Source of the DNA: Candidatus Heimdallarchaeota archaeon
Lineage (GTDB): Archaea; Asgardarchaeota; Heimdallarchaeia; Heimdallarchaeales; Heimdallarchaeaceae
DNA length: 64,000 nucleotides
NCBI GenBank assembly: GCA_018238545.1
Contig: JABCTC010000005.1
Coordinates: 1-64,000, forward strand
Direction: 5' to 3'
The number at the start of each line of letters is the position of its first letter. Position 1 is the stretch's first letter. Shown here piece by piece: positions 1 to 7,889 of this stretch. The notes beneath the pieces were generated by a model. It was given only the letters and a program-made list of their open reading frames with translations. It was not told where the DNA came from and did no database searches. The position numbers and the translations under genes are program-made.

Positions 1-46
1 AAGTGTTCAAACACTTGCGAACCATAAATATGGCGAGTTTTCGCCA
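1..46. repeat. Two adjacent short hairpins at window start
   Basis: Positions 1-16 form a palindrome with 7-bp arms (AAGTGTT / AACACTT, 2-nt centre). Positions 31-46 form a second hairpin (TGGCGA, loop GTTT, TCGCCA). They may be the 3' end of an upstream gene or element, or a terminator. The left part is outside the window, so no assignment is made. From 47 to 275 I see no gene; an AT-rich TATA-like stretch lies near 74-82. Confidence 0.5.
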
Positions 47-275
47 AGCACTACCCATATATCAGCACTTTCCTATATAAACTCGTAGAAAAATGGAAGA
101 AAATTGGAGAGGTATTAAACATCACCACCTCAACATGTAATGATCGACAGCTTAGAAACTTCTGGTAAGTTTGAATAAGATTTTAATCAGCTGTTGCTTA
201 CGGTTGGATTTATTTTTGAAAATCATGTGATGCGTTACTTTATTAACGGATTTATCTCAAATCTAGTAGTAACCA

Positions 276-701
276 TTGGTGATACAGTTGAAAACGTTTA
301 ATGACATAGTAAGATTTGAAACAGCTGGAGAGATTGATATTATCGATCTAACTGAAAGATTCAGCAAATGTGTACACAAGTCTGGAATTAATAATGGCAT
401 ATTATCAGCTAATGTTATAGGATCAACTGGAGCATTAACGGCAATAGAATATGAGCACCGCGTACTAGATGATTTTAAACAAATTCTACATAAACTAATT
501 CCAAAAGGGGCAGGATATAAACATGATATTATCGATTCCAATGCTCACTCACATTTACGTGCATCCCTAATTGGACCTAGTCTAGCAATCTCAATTCATG
601 AAGGAATAATGCAATTAGGGACATGGCAACAACCTGTTTTTGTTTGTTTAGATGTTAGACCTAGATCAAGAAAAGTAGCGATAACCATCATTGGGGAATG
701 A
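276..701 (+). CDS. YjbQ/UPF0047 family protein
   Basis: A 141-residue protein matching the YjbQ (UPF0047) family in length and C-terminal signature: the H-S-H-L-R-A-S-L-I-G-P-S stretch, then GTWQ followed by a C-terminal PRSRKV...IIGE. E. coli YjbQ has been reported to have weak thiamine-phosphate synthase activity; the physiological role is not settled. The start is TTG at 276 (GTG at 279 also possible); no in-frame ATG precedes the conserved core. The stop overlaps the next start as ATGA, so the two genes are probably translationally coupled. Confidence 0.88.
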   Translation: MVIQLKTFNDIVRFETAGEIDIIDLTERFSKCVHKSGINNGILSANVIGSTGALTAIEYEHRVLDDFKQILHKLIPKGAGYKHDIIDSNAHSHLRASLIGPSLAISIHEGIMQLGTWQQPVFVCLDVRPRSRKVAITIIGE

Positions 702-937
702 GATTGAGCTCGGAATATTATGTGATTAGATGTAGAAAGAAGGAATGTGGAAAATTTAGTTATTGCAAAGCTAATCAAAAAACCAAAATGTGTCCCTATT
801 GTGAACATCGTATAATGGTTGAAAAAGCAAACAAAACGGTAGTTAATTCCGTAATCCATGCAAGGAAACTTGTTCAAGAGTTTAATAAAAAACTAGGAGA
901 GATGACCGAACCCTCGTGGTATAAATCTGATACATAA
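698..937 (+). CDS. DUF1922-like zinc-ribbon protein
   Basis: A 79-residue protein with an N-terminal zinc ribbon (Cys12 and Cys17 region, then a CPYC knuckle) followed by a helical part with ARKLVQEFNKKLGEM. This arrangement resembles the small archaeal DUF1922 family, but the first knuckle (RCRKKEC) is spaced more widely than usual. Function unknown. It overlaps the YjbQ-like gene by 4 bp (ATGA), so the pair is likely co-translated. Confidence 0.65.
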   Translation: MRLSSEYYVIRCRKKECGKFSYCKANQKTKMCPYCEHRIMVEKANKTVVNSVIHARKLVQEFNKKLGEMTEPSWYKSDT

Positions 938-959
938 TGAAATAAAATCATTGTTAGAT

Positions 960-3287
960 ATGCAGATTTTTGAAAAAGAAAGTGTCACAATATTTTTTTA
1001 CTCTCATTCAAACATATTACTAATGCCTTATTCAAAAGAAACAATTGAGTTGTTAAGTGATTCACCTTTCAAACAGTTTGTCCTTATGGAGCTAGAAAGA
1101 GAGAGATTGTATCAATCATTCATAGAGATTGATGAATTAGATGAAATTAGTAAAATATGGCTAAGTTTTTCGAAAATATGTGCTCAATCACTCGCAGATG
1201 TTTCATCAATTGCAAACTTGCTTTATGACCGCTATATCGATGAATGGACTAGAGATAAAAAACAAATAGATACTGATGAAAAACGTAAAAAATCATTAAC
1301 TGTAAAAATTGAAGACTTGCAAGAATTTCAGATGGAATCAGCAATATTAATGATTATTTATGCGGAGATAGTAAATACAGGTATCTTTGATACGGTCCCT
1401 TCTGACGATTATTGCATAGCATTTATTGAGGGTCACCGTATTTTGAATCGTATATCACAAACCTACTTTGATTCATCACACCCAAGAGCTTCTAGTATTG
1501 AAGAGCTAATGTTAACAATTCAACTTTTAAATCAGAAGCAGCAGGTACTGAATCTTCTTGAAGAATCACCCTATTTCAAAGAGAAAATTACTACTTCCCA
1601 AGAAAAAGCTTCTTATGAACTAGCACAAGCAGAATTCGATGTTTCTTTTACTGCACAGTTTTTCCAAAAACTGCGAAACGATTGGTGGTGGAATGATTCT
1701 ATAGCATCATATTCTGTTTATGAAAGAAGTTTAGCACATCTACAGAATGCATTAAATATTTACAAAAAACTTCCTGAAGATCCTGAATTTATAGCAAAAC
1801 AAATTGAACAAAATCTTATGCTAACAAACCTTGTAATGAGGAATAGGGAATTCGTTGAACATTATCTTAGACTTAGTTTTGAGGCTTCAAAAAACGACAA
1901 TTTTATTGCAAGTGTTGAATATCTCAATTTGGTATTAGGTTTAGGTAACGAAGCTTTAGAAGCTATCTCAGCCAATATTCAACAAGAACCAACAAATCTT
2001 AAACTAAAAGAGAGGATAATCAAGGAAGAGACCTTTCATACTTTTCTGCAAGGCATATCACTTCTAGCAGCTAAGACATCCCAATTGAATTTTATGGTTA
2101 CCACAGCTAAGAAAGAAGAGTTACAAGAAATCATAAAACAAATTGAGGAAATTGTTAATAGTCCGGATCTCAACATCAACAAAAATTACGTGAGCAGTTT
2201 ACCTTTTGTATATCTAAACTATGTTCAAGAATTTAAAATTGCATTACTTGAAAGTACATCCTATGAAGAAGCAATGAAAAGAGCTGAGCAAAATTTCACA
2301 CGCTTCTTTGAAAGATTAGAATTTGCCACCAGTGATTTAGCAGCTCAGTTAACTAAATTAGATAAGAAGGGTAAAAAGATTAAACAAGAAACAATTTCTC
2401 AAATGATAGAGAATATTCAGAATATAAAACTGGCTACTTACTTTTTGCCAAAAAGTGAAGATAAACTGTATATTGTAAAAGATATTGAATGTCTAGAATT
2501 CATTGCAAACTCAATCCAGTTAGAACAATTTTTGAGGGATAAGGAAACAAATGAAGTTCTTGACTTAATTTATCATGCGAAAGCACATTATTATTCAACA
2601 AAAGCTTTAGAAATAACTCAATTAAGCAGTTTTACAAGAATAGATAGCGAATGGGTTGAAAAGCGATATAGCCAAACATTTATTCAAGGTCAGGATATCG
2701 AGTTACGTCTGTTTGAACTAGCTAGACAGTATCTTTTTCTAAATACAGTAATTGATGAGATTGCTAATGGGTATAAGGTTGCAAATACTAAAGATGAGAC
2801 AATTTCAGAAAATTATCAAACAATTATACAACATGCTTTCAATCAATTTGCTGTTTTTGATGCGATAAATATACGTATTGCTGACGATTGCAATGAATTA
2901 TTAAAACACAGGCAATTATTTAACATAGAATCTTCTGACATCAATTGGAAAGCTATAGAGGTAAAAAAACAGTTAACTGACACTTTAATAGATTTTCTTG
3001 AAGCTACAAAGAACGCTATTCTTGGTTATGGTGCCAGTAACAACAAAGATACATACAAAGCTGCCTCATATTTTAATGATGCATCAAAATTCGCGAAAAA
3101 CGCTAACGAGACAATGCAACCAATATCACATTATGATGAAACATTTGCACAGTTGGCAAAAACCGCCTATGAATATAGTATTTTACTTAAGGAATTGGAT
3201 AGAAAGGCTAGAGCTAATGAAAAATTACAGAACCTTCCAATAGATCAGATATTCAACACTCTGAAACAGCTTACTTTCCTCTCTTGA
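960..3287 (+). CDS. Large all-helical protein of unknown function
   Basis: About 775 residues, predicted almost entirely alpha-helical, with no signal peptide, no clear membrane segment and no nucleotide-binding motif. Repeating patterns of aromatic and small residues (for example around 235-330, with SLAHLQNALNIYKKLP) suggest TPR-like helical hairpins in places, but no clean consensus is visible. ATG at 960 is chosen; TTG at 951 adds three residues. It follows the DUF1922-like gene by 22 bp on the same strand and could be in its operon. I do not recognise a family. Confidence 0.7.
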   Translation: MQIFEKESVTIFFYSHSNILLMPYSKETIELLSDSPFKQFVLMELERERLYQSFIEIDELDEISKIWLSFSKICAQSLADVSSIANLLYDRYIDEWTRDKKQIDTDEKRKKSLTVKIEDLQEFQMESAILMIIYAEIVNTGIFDTVPSDDYCIAFIEGHRILNRISQTYFDSSHPRASSIEELMLTIQLLNQKQQVLNLLEESPYFKEKITTSQEKASYELAQAEFDVSFTAQFFQKLRNDWWWNDSIASYSVYERSLAHLQNALNIYKKLPEDPEFIAKQIEQNLMLTNLVMRNREFVEHYLRLSFEASKNDNFIASVEYLNLVLGLGNEALEAISANIQQEPTNLKLKERIIKEETFHTFLQGISLLAAKTSQLNFMVTTAKKEELQEIIKQIEEIVNSPDLNINKNYVSSLPFVYLNYVQEFKIALLESTSYEEAMKRAEQNFTRFFERLEFATSDLAAQLTKLDKKGKKIKQETISQMIENIQNIKLATYFLPKSEDKLYIVKDIECLEFIANSIQLEQFLRDKETNEVLDLIYHAKAHYYSTKALEITQLSSFTRIDSEWVEKRYSQTFIQGQDIELRLFELARQYLFLNTVIDEIANGYKVANTKDETISENYQTIIQHAFNQFAVFDAINIRIADDCNELLKHRQLFNIESSDINWKAIEVKKQLTDTLIDFLEATKNAILGYGASNNKDTYKAASYFNDASKFAKNANETMQPISHYDETFAQLAKTAYEYSILLKELDRKARANEKLQNLPIDQIFNTLKQLTFLS

Positions 3288-3351
3288 TTTTTTTCTTTTT
3301 AGATTAAGAGTTATATTTTGATAACAAAAAACGAATTTTTTTTAAACCAGC

Positions 3352-4230
3352 ATGTTTAACTCTCACAAGATGAGTAATCTGCCGATATCTGATGATACAA
3401 TTACTATGTTCAATCAAGCTTATGATGTTATAGATAAAATTAGAGGTGAACCAAATAGTGAGCTTGATCAGTATTCTGTAACAAGAGAAACAAGTCTAAA
3501 GCGTGCATTACTAGTAAACCCTGAAGATTATGATAAGAAGAGAATAGTAATGTTGGGGGATATGGACCTTGTTTCGTTGGGGATAGGAATATTTAGTAAG
3601 CCTAGAGATCTTGCCGTACTTGATTTAGACAAAAGAGTTTCAGAAATTGCCTTAAATATGAAATTTAATCAAAAAATCCGTTCTATTCGATTTGTAAATT
3701 TAGATATAAGAATTCGGATGATTGCTATCTTGAGAAATCAATTTGACTATATTTTCATTGAACCACCTTTGACAAAGGAAGGGCTGGAAGTAGGGCTTTC
3801 AAGGGCTTTGCAATGCGCAAAAAAAGAAGAACCCTCAAAAATTTTCCTTTCTTTTGACGCACCTAACAAAGAAGAACTTGTAGAGAAATACACAGAAAAA
3901 ATGAATTTAACAATTGAAAGTGTAAAGAAATCTTTCAATGAATATATGTTTAATACACCGTTAGGGAAAAAAACTTCCGATTTATTCATAATAAAAGTAA
4001 ATACAAACTCCAAAGAATCTGTCTCAGAACACTACTTCGGACCTTTGTACTTCCGAGAGAGTACGCAAGTTCCTCACCCTTATGAATGCAGTTGTGGAAA
4101 AATCTACAATGTTGGAAAAAGTGGGGAATATAGTTCACTAGAAGATTTAAAGAACAAAGGATGCCCGACATGTGGTCATTCAGAAGATTTTCGGTATGCA
4201 TCAAGCATAATGCTAGATGAAACTCAATAG
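3352..4230 (+). CDS. BpsA-like (branched polyamine synthase family) protein with C-terminal zinc ribbon
   Basis: A 292-residue Rossmann methyltransferase-fold protein resembling archaeal BpsA (DUF43), which adds aminopropyl groups to spermidine. Family-like features are QYSVTRETSLKRA before the fold, the GDMDLVS turn, AVLDLDKR, and IEPPLT at the position of the usual DPP(E/Y)T. The Asp-to-Glu change there and the missing N-terminal winged helix make the activity uncertain. The last 60 residues add a CxC...CxxC zinc ribbon (CSCGK, CPTCG). It precedes an OapC-like zinc-ribbon gene. A non-polyamine role is possible. Confidence 0.6.
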   Translation: MFNSHKMSNLPISDDTITMFNQAYDVIDKIRGEPNSELDQYSVTRETSLKRALLVNPEDYDKKRIVMLGDMDLVSLGIGIFSKPRDLAVLDLDKRVSEIALNMKFNQKIRSIRFVNLDIRIRMIAILRNQFDYIFIEPPLTKEGLEVGLSRALQCAKKEEPSKIFLSFDAPNKEELVEKYTEKMNLTIESVKKSFNEYMFNTPLGKKTSDLFIIKVNTNSKESVSEHYFGPLYFRESTQVPHPYECSCGKIYNVGKSGEYSSLEDLKNKGCPTCGHSEDFRYASSIMLDETQ

Positions 4231-4255
4231 AAGTATTAAGATAATATGTGATATC

Positions 4256-4612
4256 ATGCCAGAACCATCAAAGAGAAAGACAATTTGCGCAATTTGCGAG
4301 AAAGACATCATCCTTTCAAGTGATATATTACTCAATGGGTGTCCAAACTGTGGATCTTTCAAGTTCAAAACTTTCAAAGAAGGAAGTGTAAAATTTCAAG
4401 ATGAGAAGGAATTAGATATAATAGTTGAAAAGGAAGTAGACAACACAGATATTCAAGAAGGTTTGGAATCAATTCGGTTAACGAGTGAAGGGATTTTTGA
4501 GGTTGATATAGAGAAACTTCTAACAGAATCAGGAGGGGAAAAACCGATTATCAGTAGGGACAAGGATGGTTCTTATTTCATCAAATTCTCCACAAAAGAA
4601 GAAGAAAATTGA
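4256..4612 (+). CDS. OapC-like zinc-ribbon protein (DUF2072/COG3364)
   Basis: An archaeal DUF2072-type protein: N-terminal zinc ribbon (CAIC ... CPNC), acidic linker, and a C-terminal segment with ESIRLTSEGIFEVDIEKLL and a DGSYFIKF ending typical of the family. In haloarchaea the homologue is named OapC (origin-associated). The start is set at ATG 4256, because the family usually begins a few residues before the first knuckle; ATG 4217 would add 13 residues and overlap the upstream gene. The OapA/OapB partners lie at 9743-10713. Molecular function unknown. Confidence 0.7.
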   Translation: MPEPSKRKTICAICEKDIILSSDILLNGCPNCGSFKFKTFKEGSVKFQDEKELDIIVEKEVDNTDIQEGLESIRLTSEGIFEVDIEKLLTESGGEKPIISRDKDGSYFIKFSTKEEEN

Positions 4613-4682
4613 AAAATTAAAACTTCTCACTTTTCACAAAATTTTAAATGTCATTAATTAAAGAGAGGAAGAGGTATTCTTC

Positions 4683-5546
4683 TTGGCAATGAAAGAACAA
4701 CTAGCAAAAGAGCAAAGAATCGCAAGTGGAGTTAAAGAAATACTCGAATTTAGAGGATTTAAGATTACTACAATAAATGAAGATGATGAATTTTTAGACG
4801 TTTATGCTGAAAAAATCGGACAAGATGATGAGAAAAAAACAGCATTGGCAAGATTTCCAAAAAATCCACAGGTTGGAGTAAAAACTATTAGAATTCTCGG
4901 GAAACTTCAAGCTGAAGAGGAATTAGATGAAGCATTACTAATTGCTGAAGCCCCGTTAACTCATTACGCAAAAAAAGAATCTGTAAAACTTGGAATAGAG
5001 ATTATCAGTAGTTCAAACCCATTGTTCAATATTTTTGAGCATGAGCTAGTCCCTTATCACACCAAATTATCCAATAAAGAAATCCGTTTATTCCTAATAA
5101 ATTATCAAATCGCAAAACATCAAATCCCAAAAATTTCTGAGTCAGATCCCGCTGTAAAAGCAATTCAAGCAAAACCAGGTGATGTTCTGAGAATTGTCAG
5201 AAATCCCATATTAGGGGAACAAGGAGCTTACTATAGAGTTGTTATAAAATCGGCTTCCAGGCTTCGTTTTACAGAAACATCTTCAAAGAAAAAGAAAACA
5301 GCAGCAAAGAAGACATCGACCAAAAAAGTAACTAAAAAGACTGAAGCAATAGCTGAAGTAAAGCCAGATGGAAAGAAAACAGCTGAAAAGAAGAAAGCAA
5401 CCAAAACTGAAACAAAAGCTAAAGTAAAACCAGATGGAAAGAAAACAGCTGAAAAGAAGAAAGCAACTAAAAAAGTAACTAAAAAGACTGAAACAAAAGC
5501 TAAAACAAAGCCAGCTGAAAAGAAAGCATCGGCTAAAAAGAAATAA
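4683..5546 (+). CDS. rpoH: RNA polymerase subunit H/Rpb5 with eukaryote-like N-terminal jaw domain and Lys-rich tail
   Basis: Residues 119-188 are the universal archaeal RpoH / eukaryotic RPB5 assembly domain (EHELVPYH, QIPKISESDPAVKAI, GDVLRIVR, YYRVV). Residues 1-118 align with the eukaryotic RPB5 N-terminal jaw domain: RFPKNPQVGVKTIR corresponds to human FFPEEPKVGIKTIK, and the stretch running into FNIFEHELVP also matches. Canonical archaeal RpoH is about 80 residues and lacks this domain. Residues 200-287 are a repetitive Lys/Ala/Thr tail like histone H1 tails. TTG at 4683 has a GAGGT motif at good spacing; ATG at 4689 is the alternative. It sits away from rpoB/rpoA, between oapC-like and cofD genes. 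Confidence 0.93.
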   Translation: MAMKEQLAKEQRIASGVKEILEFRGFKITTINEDDEFLDVYAEKIGQDDEKKTALARFPKNPQVGVKTIRILGKLQAEEELDEALLIAEAPLTHYAKKESVKLGIEIISSSNPLFNIFEHELVPYHTKLSNKEIRLFLINYQIAKHQIPKISESDPAVKAIQAKPGDVLRIVRNPILGEQGAYYRVVIKSASRLRFTETSSKKKKTAAKKTSTKKVTKKTEAIAEVKPDGKKTAEKKKATKTETKAKVKPDGKKTAEKKKATKKVTKKTETKAKTKPAEKKASAKKK

Positions 5547-5560
5547 TTTAGGGGTTAATC

Positions 5561-6508
5561 ATGATTACATTCCTTTCAGGAGGAACTGGAACCCCAAAGT
5601 TAATTCAAGGCTTTAGAACTATTTTAAGTGACGAAAATCTATCTGTGATAGTAAATACTGCAGATGATATATGGCTCTCGGGAATCTATATCTCACCAGA
5701 TGTGGATACGATACTCTACTTGTTCAGTGATTTGTTAGATAAAAACAAATTTTGGGGTATAGAAAACGACACATTCAACACTTTGAAGATGTTGCACTTA
5801 CTTGGTTTTCCTTCTTGGTTCAACTTAGGTGATCAAGACCTAGCAATTAATCTTTTTAGAACCCGGATGATACAAAAAGGTGCCTCTCAAGAAAATATTG
5901 TGAAAACTCTTTCAAATCTTCTAAATATTAAATCAACAATTATTCCTTGTACAAATAATCACATAGAGACTCGCATTATCACAGAGAAGAAAGGTGATAT
6001 TCATTTTCAAGAATTCTGGGTTAAATATAAAGCAAAAGTAAACATAAAACAAGTTTACATAAAAAATTTAGAAAGTGCAGAGATTCCGGAATCAGTTAGA
6101 AGTACAATCGAAAAATCTGAATTAATTATAATTGGTCCAAGTAATCCAGTAACAAGCATTGGACCAATAATTCAGATAAGGGAGATTGCAGAATTATTGA
6201 AAGAACATAAAGATAAAACAATCGCTATAAGTCCCCTGATTGGCAATAAACCTGTTAGTGGTCCCACTGAAATGCTAATGAAAGCTGAAGGATTGGAATC
6301 TACTCCAATGGGAATTGCAGAAATCTACAAAGATTATTGTTCATGTTTAATAATTGACAACAAAGATTCAGATATGATTAATCAGATACAAAACAAAACT
6401 GGATTAAAAGTTCTTTCTGAAGAAATTTTGTTTAAAAACACTCAAGATGCGTCTAGACTAGCTTACTCTATTTTGAATTGGAGAGGTCATCATGACAAAT
6501 ACGTTTAA
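5561..6508 (+). CDS. cofD: 2-phospho-L-lactate transferase CofD (F420 biosynthesis)
   Basis: CofD transfers a lactyl-phosphate unit from LPPG (or the enolpyruvyl analogue) to Fo to make F420-0. The sequence shows the family's opening SGGTGTPKL glycine loop, NTADD at residues 31-35, the PDVDT motif, FNLGDQD, and GPSNPVTSI in the C-terminal half. At 315 residues the length is normal. ATG at 5561 follows an AGGGGT motif. It opens an operon with a TIM-barrel gene, cofC and an M24 peptidase; it overlaps the next gene by 17 bp. Confidence 0.95.
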   Translation: MITFLSGGTGTPKLIQGFRTILSDENLSVIVNTADDIWLSGIYISPDVDTILYLFSDLLDKNKFWGIENDTFNTLKMLHLLGFPSWFNLGDQDLAINLFRTRMIQKGASQENIVKTLSNLLNIKSTIIPCTNNHIETRIITEKKGDIHFQEFWVKYKAKVNIKQVYIKNLESAEIPESVRSTIEKSELIIIGPSNPVTSIGPIIQIREIAELLKEHKDKTIAISPLIGNKPVSGPTEMLMKAEGLESTPMGIAEIYKDYCSCLIIDNKDSDMINQIQNKTGLKVLSEEILFKNTQDASRLAYSILNWRGHHDKYV

Positions 6509-7274
6509 AATTCAACCACTTATTGCTCAATCTGCTTTAGCTGGTATTGCAAACAGGAAATTTTGTCAACAGATGTTTGATTTGGGAGCAGGAATGGTCA
6601 CCTTAGGTGGATTCCCAGCTGACAGATTAAATTGTAAAGCATCTTTAAAAATGGAAGAGAGGGGGAAAATAGAATTTATTCCTCCGGTAAAAGAGAGTGA
6701 GTTTTCCGAATGGTTTAATCAAAATCTTTTACTTAACAAGAGGAAGAATACTCAAAGAACCGCTGTCAACCTGAGAATAGTAACTATTGATCAAACGACC
6801 GAAAAATGGTTAAAATCTTTAGATGGAAAAATAGATTTCTTAGAATTAAATGCTCATTGTAGACAAAAAGAAGTCCTATCAATAGGAGGAGGAGAAAGAT
6901 TGCTTAATAACCTAAAAAGGTTAGATCTATTACTAACGAACATCTCAAAATTGTTACAAAAAACAGAATTAGGCATAAAAATTAGAGGGAGTTCTGTCGG
7001 AGATAAGGATGCTTTGATTAATATTTTAGAAAAACAACAAGTTAACTATATTCATATTGATTCTATGTTGAAAGGAGAAAATATTGCGGATATTCAATTA
7101 TTAAAATCGTATTGTGATTCTACTGATATTCCAATTATTGGTAATAATTCAGTAAGATGTATAGAAGATATTAAAAAGATGATGAAGGTAGGAGCTATTG
7201 CTGTATCTGTAGCAAGACCACTTATTACACATCCAAATTTTATCGCTGAGTTAATACAACAATTAGAAGGATAG
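6492..7274 (+). CDS. TIM-barrel protein, dihydrouridine synthase/dihydroorotate dehydrogenase-like
   Basis: A 260-residue protein with TIM-barrel flavoprotein features: ALAGIANRKFC at the N-terminus, LNAHCRQKE (a Cys where Dus enzymes have their catalytic Cys), GIKIRGSSVGD, then IIGNNSVRCIEDIKKMMKVGA, resembling the phosphate-binding end of FMN barrels. It is shorter than true tRNA-dihydrouridine synthases and lacks their RNA-binding domain, resembling small DUS-like proteins of methanogens. Placement between cofD and cofC, with overlap and 3-bp spacing, suggests a link to F420 metabolism, but the reaction is unknown. SD GAGAGGT precedes the start. Confidence 0.7.
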   Translation: MTNTFKIQPLIAQSALAGIANRKFCQQMFDLGAGMVTLGGFPADRLNCKASLKMEERGKIEFIPPVKESEFSEWFNQNLLLNKRKNTQRTAVNLRIVTIDQTTEKWLKSLDGKIDFLELNAHCRQKEVLSIGGGERLLNNLKRLDLLLTNISKLLQKTELGIKIRGSSVGDKDALINILEKQQVNYIHIDSMLKGENIADIQLLKSYCDSTDIPIIGNNSVRCIEDIKKMMKVGAIAVSVARPLITHPNFIAELIQQLEG

Positions 7275-7277
7275 AAA

Positions 7278-7889
7278 ATGACAATTGGAATAGTAATCCC
7301 GTTTAGAGGAACTGACTTAGATAAAAGCCGTCTAAGAGAAGATATGAGTGAAATTAGCGTCAAATATATTCTTAATAGGATGACTCAGCAAGTAATATTT
7401 GAAATTATGAAACTTGATAAGAATGTAAATTTGTATGTTCTATCAAAGAATAAAGTCTCTTTTGATGGTAATTACCAAGTTGGTGAAGATCAAGGAAAGA
7501 ATCTCAATGATTCTCTTCAAAAATTTACTTCAAAAATGAGCGAAGATATAATTATGATAATTATGGCAGATTTGCCCCTTATCAACAAATCTAGAATTAA
7601 TGTTGTTCTGGAAACTGTAGAACAAGAAAAAAAAGTTGTTATAGCTCCTGCAGAAGATTATGGTACAAGTATATTATGCTATAACCGAAATACTTCGTTT
7701 CCATTTTTCTATGGGAAAAAATCAGCAAAGAGATTGGCTAATTATCTCACTAAGACTAGTATCAACTATCAAGTTTTGGAATATGATTATTGTTATCAAG
7801 ATATAGACACACTTAAAGATTTAATAAAATTAAATCAAAACAGCTCTCTACCTGAGTGGTTGAAAAGTTATTTTAAGGAAGTAATTTAA
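7278..7889 (+). CDS. cofC: 2-phospho-L-lactate guanylyltransferase CofC
   Basis: CofC activates 2-phospholactate with GTP (some homologues use PEP or 3-phosphoglycerate) to supply CofD. Motifs in order: IVIPFRGTDLDKSRL nucleotide loop, a DQGKNLNDSL segment, IMADLPLI metal-binding motif, IAPAEDYGTS, FFYGKKSAKR, and D-I-D-T near the C-terminus. The 203-residue length fits the family. It lies 3 bp after the TIM-barrel gene and its stop overlaps the next start (TAATG), consistent with one operon with cofD. Confidence 0.92.
   Translation: MTIGIVIPFRGTDLDKSRLREDMSEISVKYILNRMTQQVIFEIMKLDKNVNLYVLSKNKVSFDGNYQVGEDQGKNLNDSLQKFTSKMSEDIIMIIMADLPLINKSRINVVLETVEQEKKVVIAPAEDYGTSILCYNRNTSFPFFYGKKSAKRLANYLTKTSINYQVLEYDYCYQDIDTLKDLIKLNQNSSLPEWLKSYFKEVI

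Noticed and set aside
61..275. C/D-box RNA between the hairpins and the YjbQ gene
   Set aside because: Sequence near 140-150 resembles a C box, but no matching D box or terminal stem is visible.
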